From Corynebacterium occultum (GTDB lineage Bacteria; Actinomycetota; Actinomycetes; Mycobacteriales; Mycobacteriaceae): DNA of 64,000 bases. The stretch spans positions 1,612,001 to 1,676,000 of the forward strand of contig NZ_CP046455.1 in the NCBI RefSeq assembly GCF_009734425.1, read 5' to 3'. Position numbers and translations under genes: made by a program. The notes under the pieces are model-generated. The model was not told the DNA's origin. It made no database searches and saw nothing but the letters and a program-made list of their open reading frames with translations. Positions 1 to 11,735 of the stretch are shown here, piece after piece. Every line of letters begins with the position of its first letter. The first letter of the stretch is position 1.

Positions 1-588
1 GGCAATCTCGCCGCGGAGCGCCTCGGTGTTCCCTTCGGCATCGTGGACCTCTCCCTGGCTCCCACCGCCGAGGTCGGTGACTCCGTGGCCAATATCCTGG
101 AGGTCATGGGCCTGGACCAGGTGGGCACCCACGGCACCACCGCCGCACTGGCACTGCTTAACGACGCCGTGAAGAAGGGTGGCATGATGGCCTGCTCCCG
201 CGTGGGTGGCCTCTCCGGCTCCTTCATCCCGATCTCCGAAGATAAGGGCATGATCGAGGCGGTCCGCGCCGGAACCATCTCCATAGACAAGCTTGAGGCC
301 ATGACCGCCATCTGTTCGGTCGGCCTGGACATGATCGCCATCCCGGGTGACACCTCCGCCGAGACCATCGCCGGCATGATCGCCGATGAGGCCGCCATCG
401 GCGTGATGAACCATAAGACCACCGCGGTACGCGTCATCCCGGTGCCGGGAACCGTCCCGGGTGATGAGGTCAACTTCGGTGGCCTGCTGGGCTATGCCCC
501 GGTCATCCCGGTCAACCAGGTGGGTAACTCCGCCTTCATCAACCGCGGCGGTTTCATCCCCTCCCCGGTCCACGGTTTCCGCAACTAA
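1..588 (+). CDS. UPF0210 (PFL/DUF711 family) protein, 3' part only
   Basis: The frame is open from the window edge to the TAA at 586-588, so the start lies upstream. The visible 195 residues match the C-terminal part of the UPF0210/DUF711 family, which is related in fold to glycyl-radical enzymes but has no agreed function. Recognisable stretches are [35 protein letters not shown], and the end [21 protein letters not shown] (first part [14 protein letters not shown]). Family members are about 450 residues and are often preceded by a small ACT-domain gene, which would lie outside this window. The gene ends at a strong hairpin shared with the convergent acyl-CoA synthetase gene. Family assignment is firm; biochemical role is unknown. 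Confidence 0.85.
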   Translation, partial: GNLAAERLGVPFGIVDLSLAPTAEVGDSVANILEVMGLDQVGTHGTTAALALLNDAVKKGGMMACSRVGGLSGSFIPISEDKGMIEAVRAGTISIDKLEAMTAICSVGLDMIAIPGDTSAETIAGMIADEAAIGVMNHKTTAVRVIPVPGTVPGDEVNFGGLLGYAPVIPVNQVGNSAFINRGGFIPSPVHGFRN

Positions 589-610
589 TTATTGCCGGAA
601 CCCTCAAGAA

Positions 611-665
611 GAAAGCCCGCGGGCTCCTCACCTCCCTGAAAGGAAGTGAGGAGCCCGCTACTTTC
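611..665. terminator. Bidirectional terminator between convergent genes
   Basis: GCGGGCTCCTCAC at 619-631 pairs perfectly with GTGAGGAGCCCGC at 646-658. It is flanked by GAAAG (611-615) and CTTTC (661-665), so either strand has a T-containing tail. It lies between the UPF0210 stop (588) and the acyl-CoA synthetase stop (673). Confidence 0.85.
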
Positions 666-672
666 TTAAAAA

Positions 673-2376
673 CTAGGACTGCTTGATCTGCGGCAGTTCC
701 CGGGGAACCACCTTGCCCGCATCATTACGCGGCAGATGATCACACCAGACGATGTGATCGGGCACATTCTGCCAGGCCAGGTTATCCGCGGCCAGCTGAC
801 GGACCGCCTCATTGTCCAAGGAGCGGCCGGCTTCGGTGTCGTCCCGGACCACATAACAGTTCAGGTCGGCGATGATGTCATTCTGCACCCCCTTGACGAA
901 GACATCGGCGATGCCTTCCTGCTTGACCAGAAATTCCTCGAGTTCCCGCGGGTAGACATTCTCGCCCCCCTTGATCACCATGTCATCGGCACGGCCGCGG
1001 ACATGAAGATAACCCTGTTCATCGAAGAAGCCGAGATCACCGGTGGCCAACATGCCGCGGTAGGAGCGCACCTGGTCCTTCTCGGAGAGGTAGCCATGCA
1101 TGGATTCAGAGTTGGCACTGTAGATCTCACCCACCTGCCCTGCTGGCACCTCATTGAGGTCCTCATCCAGGATGATGGTGCGCACACCGGTGGCGACGGT
1201 ACCGGCACGGTCCGGATCCTCTGCCAGCTCCGCCCCGCTGGCGACAGCGATGGGGCCATGTTCGGTGGAGCCGTAGAAGTTGCACACCACCGGACCGAAA
1301 CGAGCATTGAGGGTGCGCACCAGTGAGGGCGGGATGGCATTGCCGGAGGAGACTATGAACTCCATCGGCCCCACCTTGGGGGCGACCTTCGGATCAGCAT
1401 TTTCCGCCTGCTCCAATTCAGCGATGAAATCTCGGAGGAACACCGCTGCGGAGACCACTCCGTTGATGCGGTACTCGATGCAGTCGGACACCGCCTGAAC
1501 CGGGTCGAAGTTGCGTCGCAGCACCATAGTGGACTTGGTCAGCAGCGAAATATTGAGGTTCAGCCAGCCCCAGGCATGGAAGAGGGAGGCGCTGAGCTGG
1601 ATAGTTCCCCCGAGCCGCCAGGGCACCTTCGGCAGAACCGCGCCGAGTACCTGCGGGGTCTTAGGCACGCCCCGGACCACGCCCTTCGGGGTGCCGGTGG
1701 TGCCGGAGGACATGATGATGGTGGGATGCTGGGTGGGGCGGAAGGGTAGCGGGATATTTGGATCAGTGGTGGCGATGACCTCCATGATCCCGGGATAGCG
1801 GGAGACATTCTCCGGCAGGGATTCCGGCTCCGGGTTATACCCGAGGATGACCTGGATTCCCTCGAGGTTCTCGATCTCACCGACATATTCCGCATCAGCC
1901 ACCAGGGCCATGCCCTTATACTGCCTCAGGATGGCGCTGACCTGGTTTCCGGAGGAGTAGGGGTTCATGATCAGCGGGCTCGCACCCAGGTAGGCGCAGG
2001 CGATCAGTGCCAGCGGGCTGACCCGGCTGTTGCGGGCGAGCACACCGACGTTGTGGCCCGCACGCACTCCCCTGGCCTGCAGTCCGCGGGCCAGCGCCCG
2101 GGCACCGTCGCGAAGCTCGAGGTAGCTCATCTGGCCCATGTCGTCGATGATGGCGGGATGCTTCGGGCTGTGGCTGGCAGCAGCTTCCGCAAGGAAGGCG
2201 AAGGACATCCCCCATCGGGTGACTGACTGACCGAGGGTGGCCACACCACCGACCCCACGGAAGGCCAGCGCACCAGCGCCCGCCAGCGAGGGCACCGACT
2301 CAATGAACTGCCGGGCCAGTTCCATGGGGGGAATCTCCACATTGAGAGCGGAGCCGATGGGTTGATTTTTTGCCAC
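673..2376 (-). CDS. AMP-forming acyl-CoA synthetase (FadD-type)
   Basis: This 567-residue protein belongs to the ANL adenylate-forming superfamily and should activate a fatty acid with ATP and CoA through an acyl-adenylate. Visible motifs are the P-loop-like core SSGTTGTPKGVVRG near residue 222, FYGSTEHG near 369, the hinge region ATGDLGFFDEQGYLHVRG near 443, KGGENVYPRELEEF near 470, and the catalytic-lysine segment NDAGKVVPREL near 553. The N-terminal ~70 residues precede the usual core. The length suits FadD-like ligases of mycolic-acid bacteria, but chain length and pathway (degradation or lipid synthesis) cannot be read from the sequence. It is transcribed alone; the next gene upstream on the same strand starts about 110 bp away. 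Confidence 0.85.
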   Translation of the reverse strand: MAKNQPIGSALNVEIPPMELARQFIESVPSLAGAGALAFRGVGGVATLGQSVTRWGMSFAFLAEAAASHSPKHPAIIDDMGQMSYLELRDGARALARGLQARGVRAGHNVGVLARNSRVSPLALIACAYLGASPLIMNPYSSGNQVSAILRQYKGMALVADAEYVGEIENLEGIQVILGYNPEPESLPENVSRYPGIMEVIATTDPNIPLPFRPTQHPTIIMSSGTTGTPKGVVRGVPKTPQVLGAVLPKVPWRLGGTIQLSASLFHAWGWLNLNISLLTKSTMVLRRNFDPVQAVSDCIEYRINGVVSAAVFLRDFIAELEQAENADPKVAPKVGPMEFIVSSGNAIPPSLVRTLNARFGPVVCNFYGSTEHGPIAVASGAELAEDPDRAGTVATGVRTIILDEDLNEVPAGQVGEIYSANSESMHGYLSEKDQVRSYRGMLATGDLGFFDEQGYLHVRGRADDMVIKGGENVYPRELEEFLVKQEGIADVFVKGVQNDIIADLNCYVVRDDTEAGRSLDNEAVRQLAADNLAWQNVPDHIVWCDHLPRNDAGKVVPRELPQIKQS

Positions 2377-2484
2377 GTTGGATGTTCCTCAGGTCTTGGT
2401 CAGTGCCCCGCGCTCGAGCAGGACGGGATGGATGAAAGAGAAGGCCGGATCCGGTGCGTTTCTCACTGGATCCGGCGGGGCGCC

Positions 2485-3309
2485 TCAGGCGCGGGCGATG
2501 ATACCGCCAACCTCGGTCATACCGCGGGCGGTCATGTGGACGGGCAGGTTGGTCGACTCACCGAAGTCGAAGAGGGCACCGTACCAGCGCTGGCCGTCCC
2601 GGGCGCACATATCGTGCCCGCGGGAGGCGGCTCGGATGTCGACAAACTTGGTCCCGGTGCGCTGTGCCAGTCCGGACTGCATGGAATGGATGAGGTTCTC
2701 CGACTGCGCGACAATCGGCAGCGGCTCATAAGTGCGGATATTATTTCCCAGCTGCAGTAGGCACACCGCGGAACCGTTGGTGATGGAAGGGTAACCGACG
2801 ATCTTGATCTCAGCATTGGGGGCGGCGGCCTTGATCCGGTCGACCTGGCCAGCGGCCACATTGATGTAGGTGTCCCGGATCCACTGCTCCGTGGCACCAT
2901 TCATCAGCGGTCCGTAGGTGTCATTGAAGCCGAAGTTGACCAGCACCTCGCGGGTACCCCGATCAAGGTGACCATCCTGGATGGCCCAGTCAACCTGGGT
3001 GGACAATTGGTTGCCGCCGCTGAAGACGGAGGCACCGGTGCAGGAGTAGTCATGCGGGACCATCCCCTGCTGCCAGGCTGCATGCTTGGAAAAGCTGTTC
3101 GGGTCGGTAGGGCAATTGCGGCCGTCGCTGCTGCCCGAGGAGGACCCCAGGGCGCGACTGTTGAACCAGGAACCCATGTCCGGGTTGGACATCACGGAGT
3201 CGCCGAAGGCAACCAGAGAGTTCGGGGAAGCCGATGCCTGGGGTGCTGCCGCCACTCCCAGGGTTGCCATGACCGCGGCGAGAATTGACGCCAGAGTTTT
3301 CTTCTTCAT
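2485..3309 (-). CDS. Secreted SGNH/GDSL-type hydrolase (lipase/esterase-like)
   Basis: The 274-residue product begins with a typical Sec signal peptide: MKKKT, a hydrophobic Ala/Leu/Val stretch, and a likely cleavage at AQASA|SPN-like sequence near residue 20. The mature part carries the SGNH block I (VAFGDSV, Ser near residue 38) and a block III-like NFGFND. A late His (PVHMTARG) could be the catalytic histidine, but I do not see a clean DxxH pair. Two or more Cys pairs suggest disulfides outside the cell. I chose ATG 3309 because GAAGGTGG sits 8 nt before it; a GTG at 3321 would overlap that site. Substrate unknown; it may act on envelope or exogenous esters. Confidence 0.8.
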   Translation of the reverse strand: MKKKTLASILAAVMATLGVAAAPQASASPNSLVAFGDSVMSNPDMGSWFNSRALGSSSGSSDGRNCPTDPNSFSKHAAWQQGMVPHDYSCTGASVFSGGNQLSTQVDWAIQDGHLDRGTREVLVNFGFNDTYGPLMNGATEQWIRDTYINVAAGQVDRIKAAAPNAEIKIVGYPSITNGSAVCLLQLGNNIRTYEPLPIVAQSENLIHSMQSGLAQRTGTKFVDIRAASRGHDMCARDGQRWYGALFDFGESTNLPVHMTARGMTEVGGIIARA

Positions 3310-3735
3310 ATTTATTACCACCTTCAGGCTCTACTTCGGCTGGGCCCAAGAGTTCGTTACGGTTGGAAGAATAGCGCAGGATAGCTTCGGGAAACAAAAG
3401 TTATCCCGAGCCTCAGGAATCAACTTTCGTAACACCAGACCCAAAAGTACCAGTATTCTCCGCGCGGGCTGGGGACTCGCTGGATCAGACTTCAAAGAAT
3501 GATAACAATAAGATCACGAAAGAGAGACGATGAAGCTTTTTCCCGCTCAGATCAGCCCGCCACAACACAGGCCATCTCCAGCAATTTCTCAGAGAAACAG
3601 ACCCCACTCCCCCGTCTCGCGGATCGACGTTCGAAGCGACCCCCAGGAAGGGCCCGAACTGAAGGAGGTAGCACGGAAGCAGGCCTGCCCAGGAGGACGG
3701 AAGCGCCAGGTCAATACTGTGGAAGCCTCGCGGCC
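3310..3735. other. Intergenic region, SGNH hydrolase upstream / DUF1990 downstream
   Basis: I find no supportable gene in this 426 bp stretch. Short open frames on the plus strand (for example 3499-3756) lack a ribosome site and recognisable content. A candidate -10 for the SGNH hydrolase is TATTCT on the minus strand at 3368-3373, which would give a leader of about 55 nt. The region is visibly more A+T-rich than its neighbours around 3480-3600. Confidence 0.5.
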
Positions 3736-4230
3736 CTAGGACCGCATTCCCCGTAGATAGGCATCAGTGACCGCCAGCTGTACCACTCGTGCCACTGGCT
3801 TTCCCAGTCGAGCCCAGAACCAGGCAGGTTTGGAAAAGGCCACGCACCGGGCCCGAACCTCACCTGAGGGTTCCAAGGTGATCAGGAAGGCCTCTTCCCC
3901 ATTTTCCACATGACCCGGCAGAGTTCCGTACATCAGCAGAGACTGCTCCGCCCCGCGCTCCTCAACCAAAATCAGACAGGGAGAAAGGGTGGGCCCGAAC
4001 TTCAGCTCCACCACTTGACCAGAACGCTGCACCTTCACCCCTGCGTGGGCATGTGCCCGCCAGTCGAAGAGGCGCTGTGAGGCCTGCTCGAAACAGTTCC
4101 GGCCCCGACCCAGCACGAGGGAACGGTCGGTGATCTGCCATCCCTCAAGTCCCAGCTCCACAGGGTCTATCCCAGCCGCTAATTTCAGACTCGCCCCACG
4201 TAAGAAGGTCGGGTAGGTCAGCGTGCTCAT
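3736..4230 (-). CDS. DUF1990 (UPF0548) family protein
   Basis: This 164-residue protein starts at ATG 4230 (MSTLTYPTF). It carries DUF1990 features: the early LTYP segment, an F-R/DWRAHAHAGVK-type stretch in the middle, and a late YGTLPGHVENGEEAFLI segment followed by a Trp-rich tail. Family members are usually 160-200 residues, so it looks complete. No enzymatic function is established for the family. It lies 10 bp downstream of the ABC-F gene on the same strand, so the two are probably co-transcribed. A longer frame starting further upstream would run inside the ABC-F gene and is not credible. Confidence 0.75.
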   Translation of the reverse strand: MSTLTYPTFLRGASLKLAAGIDPVELGLEGWQITDRSLVLGRGRNCFEQASQRLFDWRAHAHAGVKVQRSGQVVELKFGPTLSPCLILVEERGAEQSLLMYGTLPGHVENGEEAFLITLEPSGEVRARCVAFSKPAWFWARLGKPVARVVQLAVTDAYLRGMRS

Positions 4231-4240
4231 GCTGCTGAGC

Positions 4241-5872
4241 CTAGGCCAACTCGACGATTTCCATGTACTCGTCACTCCACAGATCCTCGGTGCCGTCAGG
4301 CAACACGATGACCCGCTCCGGCTCCAGTGCCTTGACGGCACCCGGGTCGTGGGTGACCAGGACGACCGCGCCGGTGTAGGTTCGGATGGCATCCAGCACC
4401 TGTTCACGGGACTGCGGATCCAGGTTGTTGGTGGGCTCATCAAGCAGCAGAACGTTTGCCCGGGATGAGACCAGGCCAGCCAGCGCCAGGCGGGTCTTTT
4501 CACCACCGGAGAGGGTGCCGGCAGGCTGCTGCAGTTGATCGCCGCTGAACATGAAGGCACCGAGCACGCCCCGCAGATCCTGTTCCACCGCATCCGGACA
4601 GGCGTCGAGGGTGTTCTGCCAGACCGACTTATCCGGATCGATGGTGTCATGCTCCTGGGCGAAATAACCCACCTTCAGGCCATAACCGGAGACGATGCCA
4701 CCCTCTCCGTCGGTGCGTTCCACACCGGCCAGCAGCTTGAGCAGGGTGGTTTTACCGGCGCCGTTGAAACCCAGCACCACCACCCGGGATCCCTTGTCAA
4801 TGGCCAGGTCCACACCCGCGAAGACCTCCAGGGAACCGTACATCTTGGTCAGCCCCTTGGCGTTCATGGGGGTCTTGCCGCAGGGTGCGGGCTCCGGGAA
4901 GGAGATGCTGGCGACCCGGTCAGACACCCGGATCTCATCGAGGGAGTTGACCATCTTGTCGGCACGAGCCAGCATCTGCTTGGCTGCGGCAGCCTTCGTG
5001 GCCTTGGCACCCAGCTTCGCGGCCTGCACCTTCAGTGCACCGGCCTTCTTCTCGGCGTTGGCGCGCTCCCGACGACGACGGGCCTCATCGGTGGCACGGG
5101 CGTCCTTGTACTTGGTAAAGCCCATGTTGTAGACATCAGCCTCACTGCGGACTGCATCCAGGTACCAGATCTTGTTGCAGACCGCGTCCAGCAGTTCGAC
5201 GTCGTGGGAGATCATGATCAGCCCACCCTCGTGCTTGGAGAGGAACCCTCGCAGCCAGGAAATAGAGTCGGCATCCAGGTGGTTAGTGGGCTCATCCAAC
5301 AACAGGGTGGTGGCGGACTTTCCGGAGCCGTTGGTGGCGGCGAAGAGGATCTGTGCCAGCTCTACACGGCGACGCTGGCCACCCGAGAGGGTGTTGAGCT
5401 TCTGATCCAGAATCCGGGCGGGCAGGCCCAGGTTATCGCAGATCTGGGCGGCCTCGGAGTCAGCCTCATACCCGCCGAGGGAAGCGTATTGTTCCTCGAA
5501 GCGGGAATACTTGCCGATCGCCGCATCGCGCTTGCGATCATCGAGGGTCGTCTCCATGATCTCCTGCTGCCGCTCCATCGCGGAACGGATCTGATCCAGT
5601 CCACGGGCGGAGAGCACACGGTCCCGAGCGGTCTGCTCGATATTGCCCTCCCGGGAGTCCTGGGGCAGGTAGCCGATATCACCGGCGGTGGTGACCTTAC
5701 CGCCGTAGGGCTGGGTCTCTCCCGCCAGGATGCGCATGGTGGTGGTCTTGCCGGCACCGTTACGGCCGACGAGTCCGACACGGTCACCCGGTTGGACCCG
5801 CAGGAGCTGCCCGGGGGCATTGAGCAGGGTTCGGGCGCCAGCGCGCACTTCAAGGTCGTTGGTGACAATCAC
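4241..5872 (-). CDS. ABC-F family ATP-binding protein (ribosome-associated type)
   Basis: Two ABC domains are joined by a charged Ala/Lys/Arg-rich linker (about residues 230-310), with no membrane segments, as in ABC-F proteins that act on the ribosome rather than in transport. Walker A motifs are GRNGAGKTT (near 39) and GFNGAGKTT (near 369). Signatures are LSGGQRRR (near 162) and LSGGEKTR (near 452). Walker B ends in LLLDEPTNHLD and LLLDEPTNNLD. Length is 543 residues from GTG 5872. That start has no Shine-Dalgarno site but sits 8 nt after TACACT (5881-5886), which suggests a leaderless mRNA; a TTG at 5890 would give six more residues. Whether it confers antibiotic protection or is housekeeping cannot be told. 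Confidence 0.9.
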   Translation of the reverse strand: MIVTNDLEVRAGARTLLNAPGQLLRVQPGDRVGLVGRNGAGKTTTMRILAGETQPYGGKVTTAGDIGYLPQDSREGNIEQTARDRVLSARGLDQIRSAMERQQEIMETTLDDRKRDAAIGKYSRFEEQYASLGGYEADSEAAQICDNLGLPARILDQKLNTLSGGQRRRVELAQILFAATNGSGKSATTLLLDEPTNHLDADSISWLRGFLSKHEGGLIMISHDVELLDAVCNKIWYLDAVRSEADVYNMGFTKYKDARATDEARRRRERANAEKKAGALKVQAAKLGAKATKAAAAKQMLARADKMVNSLDEIRVSDRVASISFPEPAPCGKTPMNAKGLTKMYGSLEVFAGVDLAIDKGSRVVVLGFNGAGKTTLLKLLAGVERTDGEGGIVSGYGLKVGYFAQEHDTIDPDKSVWQNTLDACPDAVEQDLRGVLGAFMFSGDQLQQPAGTLSGGEKTRLALAGLVSSRANVLLLDEPTNNLDPQSREQVLDAIRTYTGAVVLVTHDPGAVKALEPERVIVLPDGTEDLWSDEYMEIVELA

Positions 5873-5880
5873 AGCAGGCC

Positions 5881-5886
5881 AGTGTA
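5881..5886 (-). promoter_or_regulatory. Candidate -10 box for a leaderless abc-F transcript
   Basis: TACACT on the minus strand fits TANNNT and ends 8 nt before GTG 5872, where no ribosome site is seen. The -35 region is weak. Confidence 0.4.
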
Positions 5887-6474
5887 TCAATTCAACTGCT
5901 GAAAGCTAAACGGGAGAATAAGCGAGCCCCAGATCACATTGAAGGCAGAAGGTTTTCCAGGTGGACACTCCCCCACCAGTACCGAAATCAGAGAGCGCTC
6001 ACCCCCTGTTTTCTGTGCCGCGCAGGTTCATTGGCGGCTTTTCCACAGCTTCGAATGATGGCTTTGAAGGATCGACATTCAGGTACGGGAATTGAAAAAC
6101 GGTGACCTGTCAGCGTCCCCGGGGGCAGCTTTCCGGCGGCATGATGATTCGTGGCCTCCGCTCCAGCGTGAGGCCATATGTCCTGGTTGGGTTCGGGAAA
6201 TATTTAACCCTACGAGGATGCTCAGTATCCCTGCACCAGTGCCTCAATTCAGGGATATCAGACACTTTCACCAGGATTTTCTCTACGCTGAGAAGCTAAA
6301 AGTCCTTAGTGTTTTCCCGCGGGCTCCGAGTCCCCGAGTCCCACCCCCTTAGTCAAGAGCAAGGATCATCAAACTACGGGTATGACTTCTCAGATTCCTG
6401 GACATGCAGGTGTCATCGGGGTCAGAAAATGATCGAGACGGAGTGTACGCGGTTCGAGGCATAGGTGAGCTCGC
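5887..6474. other. Gene-poor region upstream of abc-F and the CPBP remnant
   Basis: No recognisable gene. Two short overlapping plus-strand frames (6092-6352 and 6102-6299) lack a ribosome site and family resemblance. A dyad TATCCCTG (6226-6233) / CAGGGATA (6250-6257) is present, preceded by AAATATTTAACCCT around 6200. Base composition is less G+C-rich than the surrounding genes. Confidence 0.5.
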
Positions 6475-7285
6475 ATGAACGACCCCGCCCCGATGATGTG
6501 GCATCGCATCATGAGCGCAGCCTGGCGAATTACGCTCGTCATCGCCGTCCTCTGGGGCTGCCTCGCAGGCAGCGCCGACTTCCTGCCCACAGAGTTCTCC
6601 TCCGAGCCGGGGCCCTGTTGGCCCGAATCGGTGCGGGAGCGGCAATGGGCGCTGTGATGCTCGGGCTCATTGCTCTCCTCATCAGAAAAGCCGACCCCCG
6701 TCAGATGCCCGATGCGGGGATCACGAAAATGCGCGCGGACTGGCACCTCGCACCAAGGGGTGCCGCGCTCTGGTTCATTCCGGCTCGCTCACCTTCGCTG
6801 TTCTCGCGCTCCTGGGGACACCGTTGACCCTCACTGTCTCCGTCGGAGAGTTGGTCAGAACTGCTCTGCTGCTGTTTGTTGCCGTCCTGGTCACTGAGGC
6901 AATTCCTGAAGAGGCAGTTTTCCGGGGTTATGTCACCACCGCGCTGTCCGCCGTGCAGAGTCGCTGGTGGGTCATCACCAACCAAGCGCTGCTGTTTACC
7001 GTCTTCGCCGGCATGCTCCACCAGGACTGGAATCTCCTGGATCTCTCACTCTTCCTGAGGATGGGCATCGGTTTCGGATATCTGCGACTGATCACCGGTT
7101 CCATCTGGATGTCCCTTGGTTTCCATGTCCCGTTCCAGACCGGGGCCCAGCTCGTCCTCACCCATGAGGCGGTCGTCTTCGCAGGTGGATCCGGAGTGGC
7201 GATGCTCTCCCTCGGTGTCATCCCCTTCACCCTCGCCGGAATTCTGATCACCACCCGATGTCCGCGAAAGCGAGAGGAGACATGA
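6475..7285 (+). pseudogene. CPBP-type intramembrane protease (Abi/CAAX family), two frameshifts
   Basis: Three reading frames must be joined to obtain one protein. ATG 6475 after an AGGTGA site opens MNDPAPMMWHRIM and a first membrane helix. The frame then shifts near 6600-6615 into one encoding a second helix (AGAAMGAVMLGLIALLI) and MRADWHLAPRGAALW. It shifts again near 6770-6790 into GSLTFAVLALLGTPLTL and the rest, ending at TGA 7285. The last part holds the CPBP motif EEAVFRG and a late GSIWMSLGFHVPFQ helix. Both shifts are of the same kind, each consistent with one missing base. As read, no complete protease can be made, although the C-terminal frame from about 6824 stays open. Sequencing error is the alternative. 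Confidence 0.7.
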
Positions 7286-7495
7286 TTTGGAGCCGAAGGT
7301 GGCCCATGCGTGGAGTGGTCAGGATTTCAGGGGTGAAGGCTTAAAGTTTTTCATCTCTCGATGATCGCTGCGTGACGGCGTTTCACAGTTGCGGTGGCAG
7401 TAGGTACGAAGATTTTTCTCTCATCACCGCTCAGCGCGGTGAGCATTCTGGGATTCGGCGAGATCAGCGCCGGAACCTCGCCAGGCGGGGCAAAC

Positions 7496-7556
7496 ACAAG
7501 CACCCCCAGGGATCGATCCCACCAACTTTGGCGGGATCCCCTGGGGGTGTGCTTCT
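7496..7556 (-). terminator. Terminator of the suf operon
   Basis: A long imperfect hairpin has arms AAGCACCCCCAGGGATC (from about 7498) and GATCCCCTGGGGGTGTGCTT (to about 7554). It starts 12 bp beyond the last suf gene stop (7568). Confidence 0.8.
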
Positions 7557-7567
7557 TGCTGCGGGAG

Positions 7568-7990
7568 TTAGACCGCGAAGCCGAGGGCGCGGAGCTGTTC
7601 GCGACCCTCCTCGGTGATCATGTGCGGACCCCAGGCGGGGATCCACACCCAGTTGATGGTGAGGCTGTCGGCGACCTTGTTACCGACAATGGCTGAGGTG
7701 GACTGGTCCTCAATGACATCGGTCAGCGGACAGGCGGGAGAAGTCAGGGTCATGTCCATCATGGCATCCCGCTCCCCCTCGATCCAGATGTCGTAGACCA
7801 GGCCGAGATCGACGACGTTGATGCCCAGCTCAGGGTCGATGACATCGCGCATGTACTCCTCGACGTCAGCGGCCATCGCGATCTGTGCTTCGGTCTGCGG
7901 CGGGCGGGCCTGCTGCTTCTCGAAGGTCGAGGAGGACTCGCGCTCCTCGGTGGACGGGGTGTCCTGTTGGGTGGTGTCTTGCTCGCTCAT
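7568..7990 (-). CDS. sufT: SufT-like DUF59 (MIP18/PaaD-type) Fe-S assembly factor
   Basis: The 140-residue product has a polar N-terminal tail of about 45 residues (Gln, Glu, Thr-rich) followed by a DUF59 domain. That domain contains DPELGINVVDLGLVYDI and the conserved cysteine segment SPACPLTDVI. DUF59 proteins help mature or deliver Fe-S clusters. Position as last gene of the suf operon supports this role. ATG 7990 overlaps the sufU stop by 4 bp (ATGA), implying translational coupling; a longer frame to 8050 would run well into sufU. The symbol is by analogy: true SufT proteins share the domain, but the equivalence is inferred. Confidence 0.85.
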   Translation of the reverse strand: MSEQDTTQQDTPSTEERESSSTFEKQQARPPQTEAQIAMAADVEEYMRDVIDPELGINVVDLGLVYDIWIEGERDAMMDMTLTSPACPLTDVIEDQSTSAIVGNKVADSLTINWVWIPAWGPHMITEEGREQLRALGFAV

Positions 7991-8432
7991 AGCTTCTCCA
8001 ATGCATCTGCGGTTGCGGCCTGGAAGGCCTTCCAGCCGAGCAGGGCGCACTTGACTCGGGCGGGGTACTTGGACACGCCGGAGAAGGCGACGCCATCTCC
8101 GATCATTTCGATGTCACCCTCCTTCTTGCCCCGGGAGGTGATCATCTCCTCGAAAGCCGTCAGTTTCGCCATTGCCTCTTCCACCGGTTTGCCGATAATT
8201 TCCTCGGCCATCACGGAGGTTGAGGCCTGGCTGATGGAGCAGCCTTCGGCATCATAGGAGACGTCTTCGACGGTCTTGCCGTCCGCGGAGAGGTGAACCC
8301 TCAGTGTGATCTCATCGCCGCAGGAGGGGTTGACATGGTGCACCTCGGCCTCATAAGGATCCCGGAGACCGGCGTGCATCGGGTGTTTGTAGTGGTCCAG
8401 GATCACTTCCTGGTACATGGATTCGAGGTTCA

Positions 8433-8433
<1 letters not shown>
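7987..8433 (-). CDS. sufU: SUF system Fe-S assembly protein SufU
   Basis: The 148-residue SufU carries the three conserved cysteines at C38 (NPSCGD), C65 (EGCSISQAS) and C129 (RVKCALLGW). The ~18-residue insertion between the second and third cysteine is typical of SufU as opposed to IscU. In Gram-positive bacteria SufU accepts persulfide sulfur from SufS through a zinc site and passes it to SufBCD. GTG 8433 overlaps the sufS stop by one base (TAGTG), and its own stop overlaps the next gene's start, so these genes are translated as a coupled unit. Confidence 0.95.
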
Positions 8434-10459
<2,026 letters not shown>

Positions 10460-10551
10460 TGATGCTCTTTCAGTGCTAGATCGGGGGATGAGCTGGGCCG
10501 GGGTGCAGGTGAACCCGGCCAACTCAAGGGGGTGCTCAACGAAATGGGTGC

Positions 10552-11730
10552 TTAAGCGGTGACGGACTCAAGCTCGGCGGTGACGCGGTTCTCTAATTCT
10601 TCCCGGATGGACTCAACCGGGATCTGGTTGATCACCTCGGAGAAGAAGCCACGGACGATGAGACGACGGGCCTCTCCCTCCGGAATTCCGCGGGCCATGA
10701 GGTAGAAGAGGTGCTCGTCATCGAAACGGCCGACGGTGGCGGCGTGGCCGGCACCGGCGATCTCACCGGTCTCGATCTCGAGGTTGGGCACGGAGTCGGC
10801 GCGGGCGCCCTCACTCAGCACCAGGTTGCGGTTGACCTCATAAGTGTCGGTTCCCTCAGCCGCCGCGCGGATGAGCACATCGCCGACCCAGGCGATACGG
10901 GCTTCGGGGCGGTCACTGTCCGGGTCAGCCTGCAGGGCACCCTTGTACATGACGTTGGAGCGGCAGTTCGGGACAGCGTGGTCGACCAGCAGACGCTGCT
11001 CAAAGTACTGGCCATCATCGGCGAAGTAGACACCGAGCAGCTCGGCGTCGGCACCCGGGGCGGTGAACTTCACCCGCGGGGTGATGCGCACGATCTCGCC
11101 ACCGAAGTTGGCCAGGTTGTGGCGCAGGACTGAGTCCCGGCCCAGCTGTGCCAGGTGACCGGAGAGGTGCACTGCATCGGCGTTCCAGTCCGTGTCAACG
11201 ACAACGTTGAGGCGGGCGTTGTCGCCGATCAGGAACTCCAGGTTGTCGGCGTGGGTGCCGGAACCCTGGTAGCGGATGACGACGGTTGCCTGAGCACCCT
11301 GCTCCACCTCGACCACGGTGGCACCGAAGGAGGTGACATCATCGCCGCGGCCGGTGATGGTGACCACCACGGGCTCAGCATTGAGGGAGTTACGCTCAAA
11401 CTTGATCAGCTGGGCGGACTCCATGGAGGTCCAGGCCTGTGCGCCGACCCGGTCGATGGGGGCACCGGCGCGGCCGAGACGCTGATCGCTCTTGGCGAGG
11501 GTCTCGGTGCTGACACCGGTGGCGTTAGCGGGCAGCTCAACAGTGATGTCCTGGTCCACCGCGGTGGCGAACTCACCATTGTGCAGGCCGCGGAGGCGAC
11601 GGAGGGCGACGAAACGCCAGACCTCATCACGACCCTTCGGAATATCGAAATCCTCGACATCAAAGGAGGAGAAGATATCCCCCTTCGTGTTGTGCGGAGC
11701 CGCGTTCTTGACGGTTGCTACTTCAGTCAT
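10552..11730 (-). CDS. sufD: Fe-S assembly scaffold subunit SufD
   Basis: The 392-residue protein has the beta-helix core and the C-terminal SufBD signature region ([24 protein letters not shown], here [17 protein letters not shown]). It forms a heterodimer with SufB on which SufC acts. It starts 5 bp after the sufB stop. As usual for SufD, the cysteine and glutamate residues essential in SufB are not conserved; the protein has very few cysteines. Confidence 0.93.
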   Translation of the reverse strand: MTEVATVKNAAPHNTKGDIFSSFDVEDFDIPKGRDEVWRFVALRRLRGLHNGEFATAVDQDITVELPANATGVSTETLAKSDQRLGRAGAPIDRVGAQAWTSMESAQLIKFERNSLNAEPVVVTITGRGDDVTSFGATVVEVEQGAQATVVIRYQGSGTHADNLEFLIGDNARLNVVVDTDWNADAVHLSGHLAQLGRDSVLRHNLANFGGEIVRITPRVKFTAPGADAELLGVYFADDGQYFEQRLLVDHAVPNCRSNVMYKGALQADPDSDRPEARIAWVGDVLIRAAAEGTDTYEVNRNLVLSEGARADSVPNLEIETGEIAGAGHAATVGRFDDEHLFYLMARGIPEGEARRLIVRGFFSEVINQIPVESIREELENRVTAELESVTA

Positions 11731-11735
11731 TGGGC

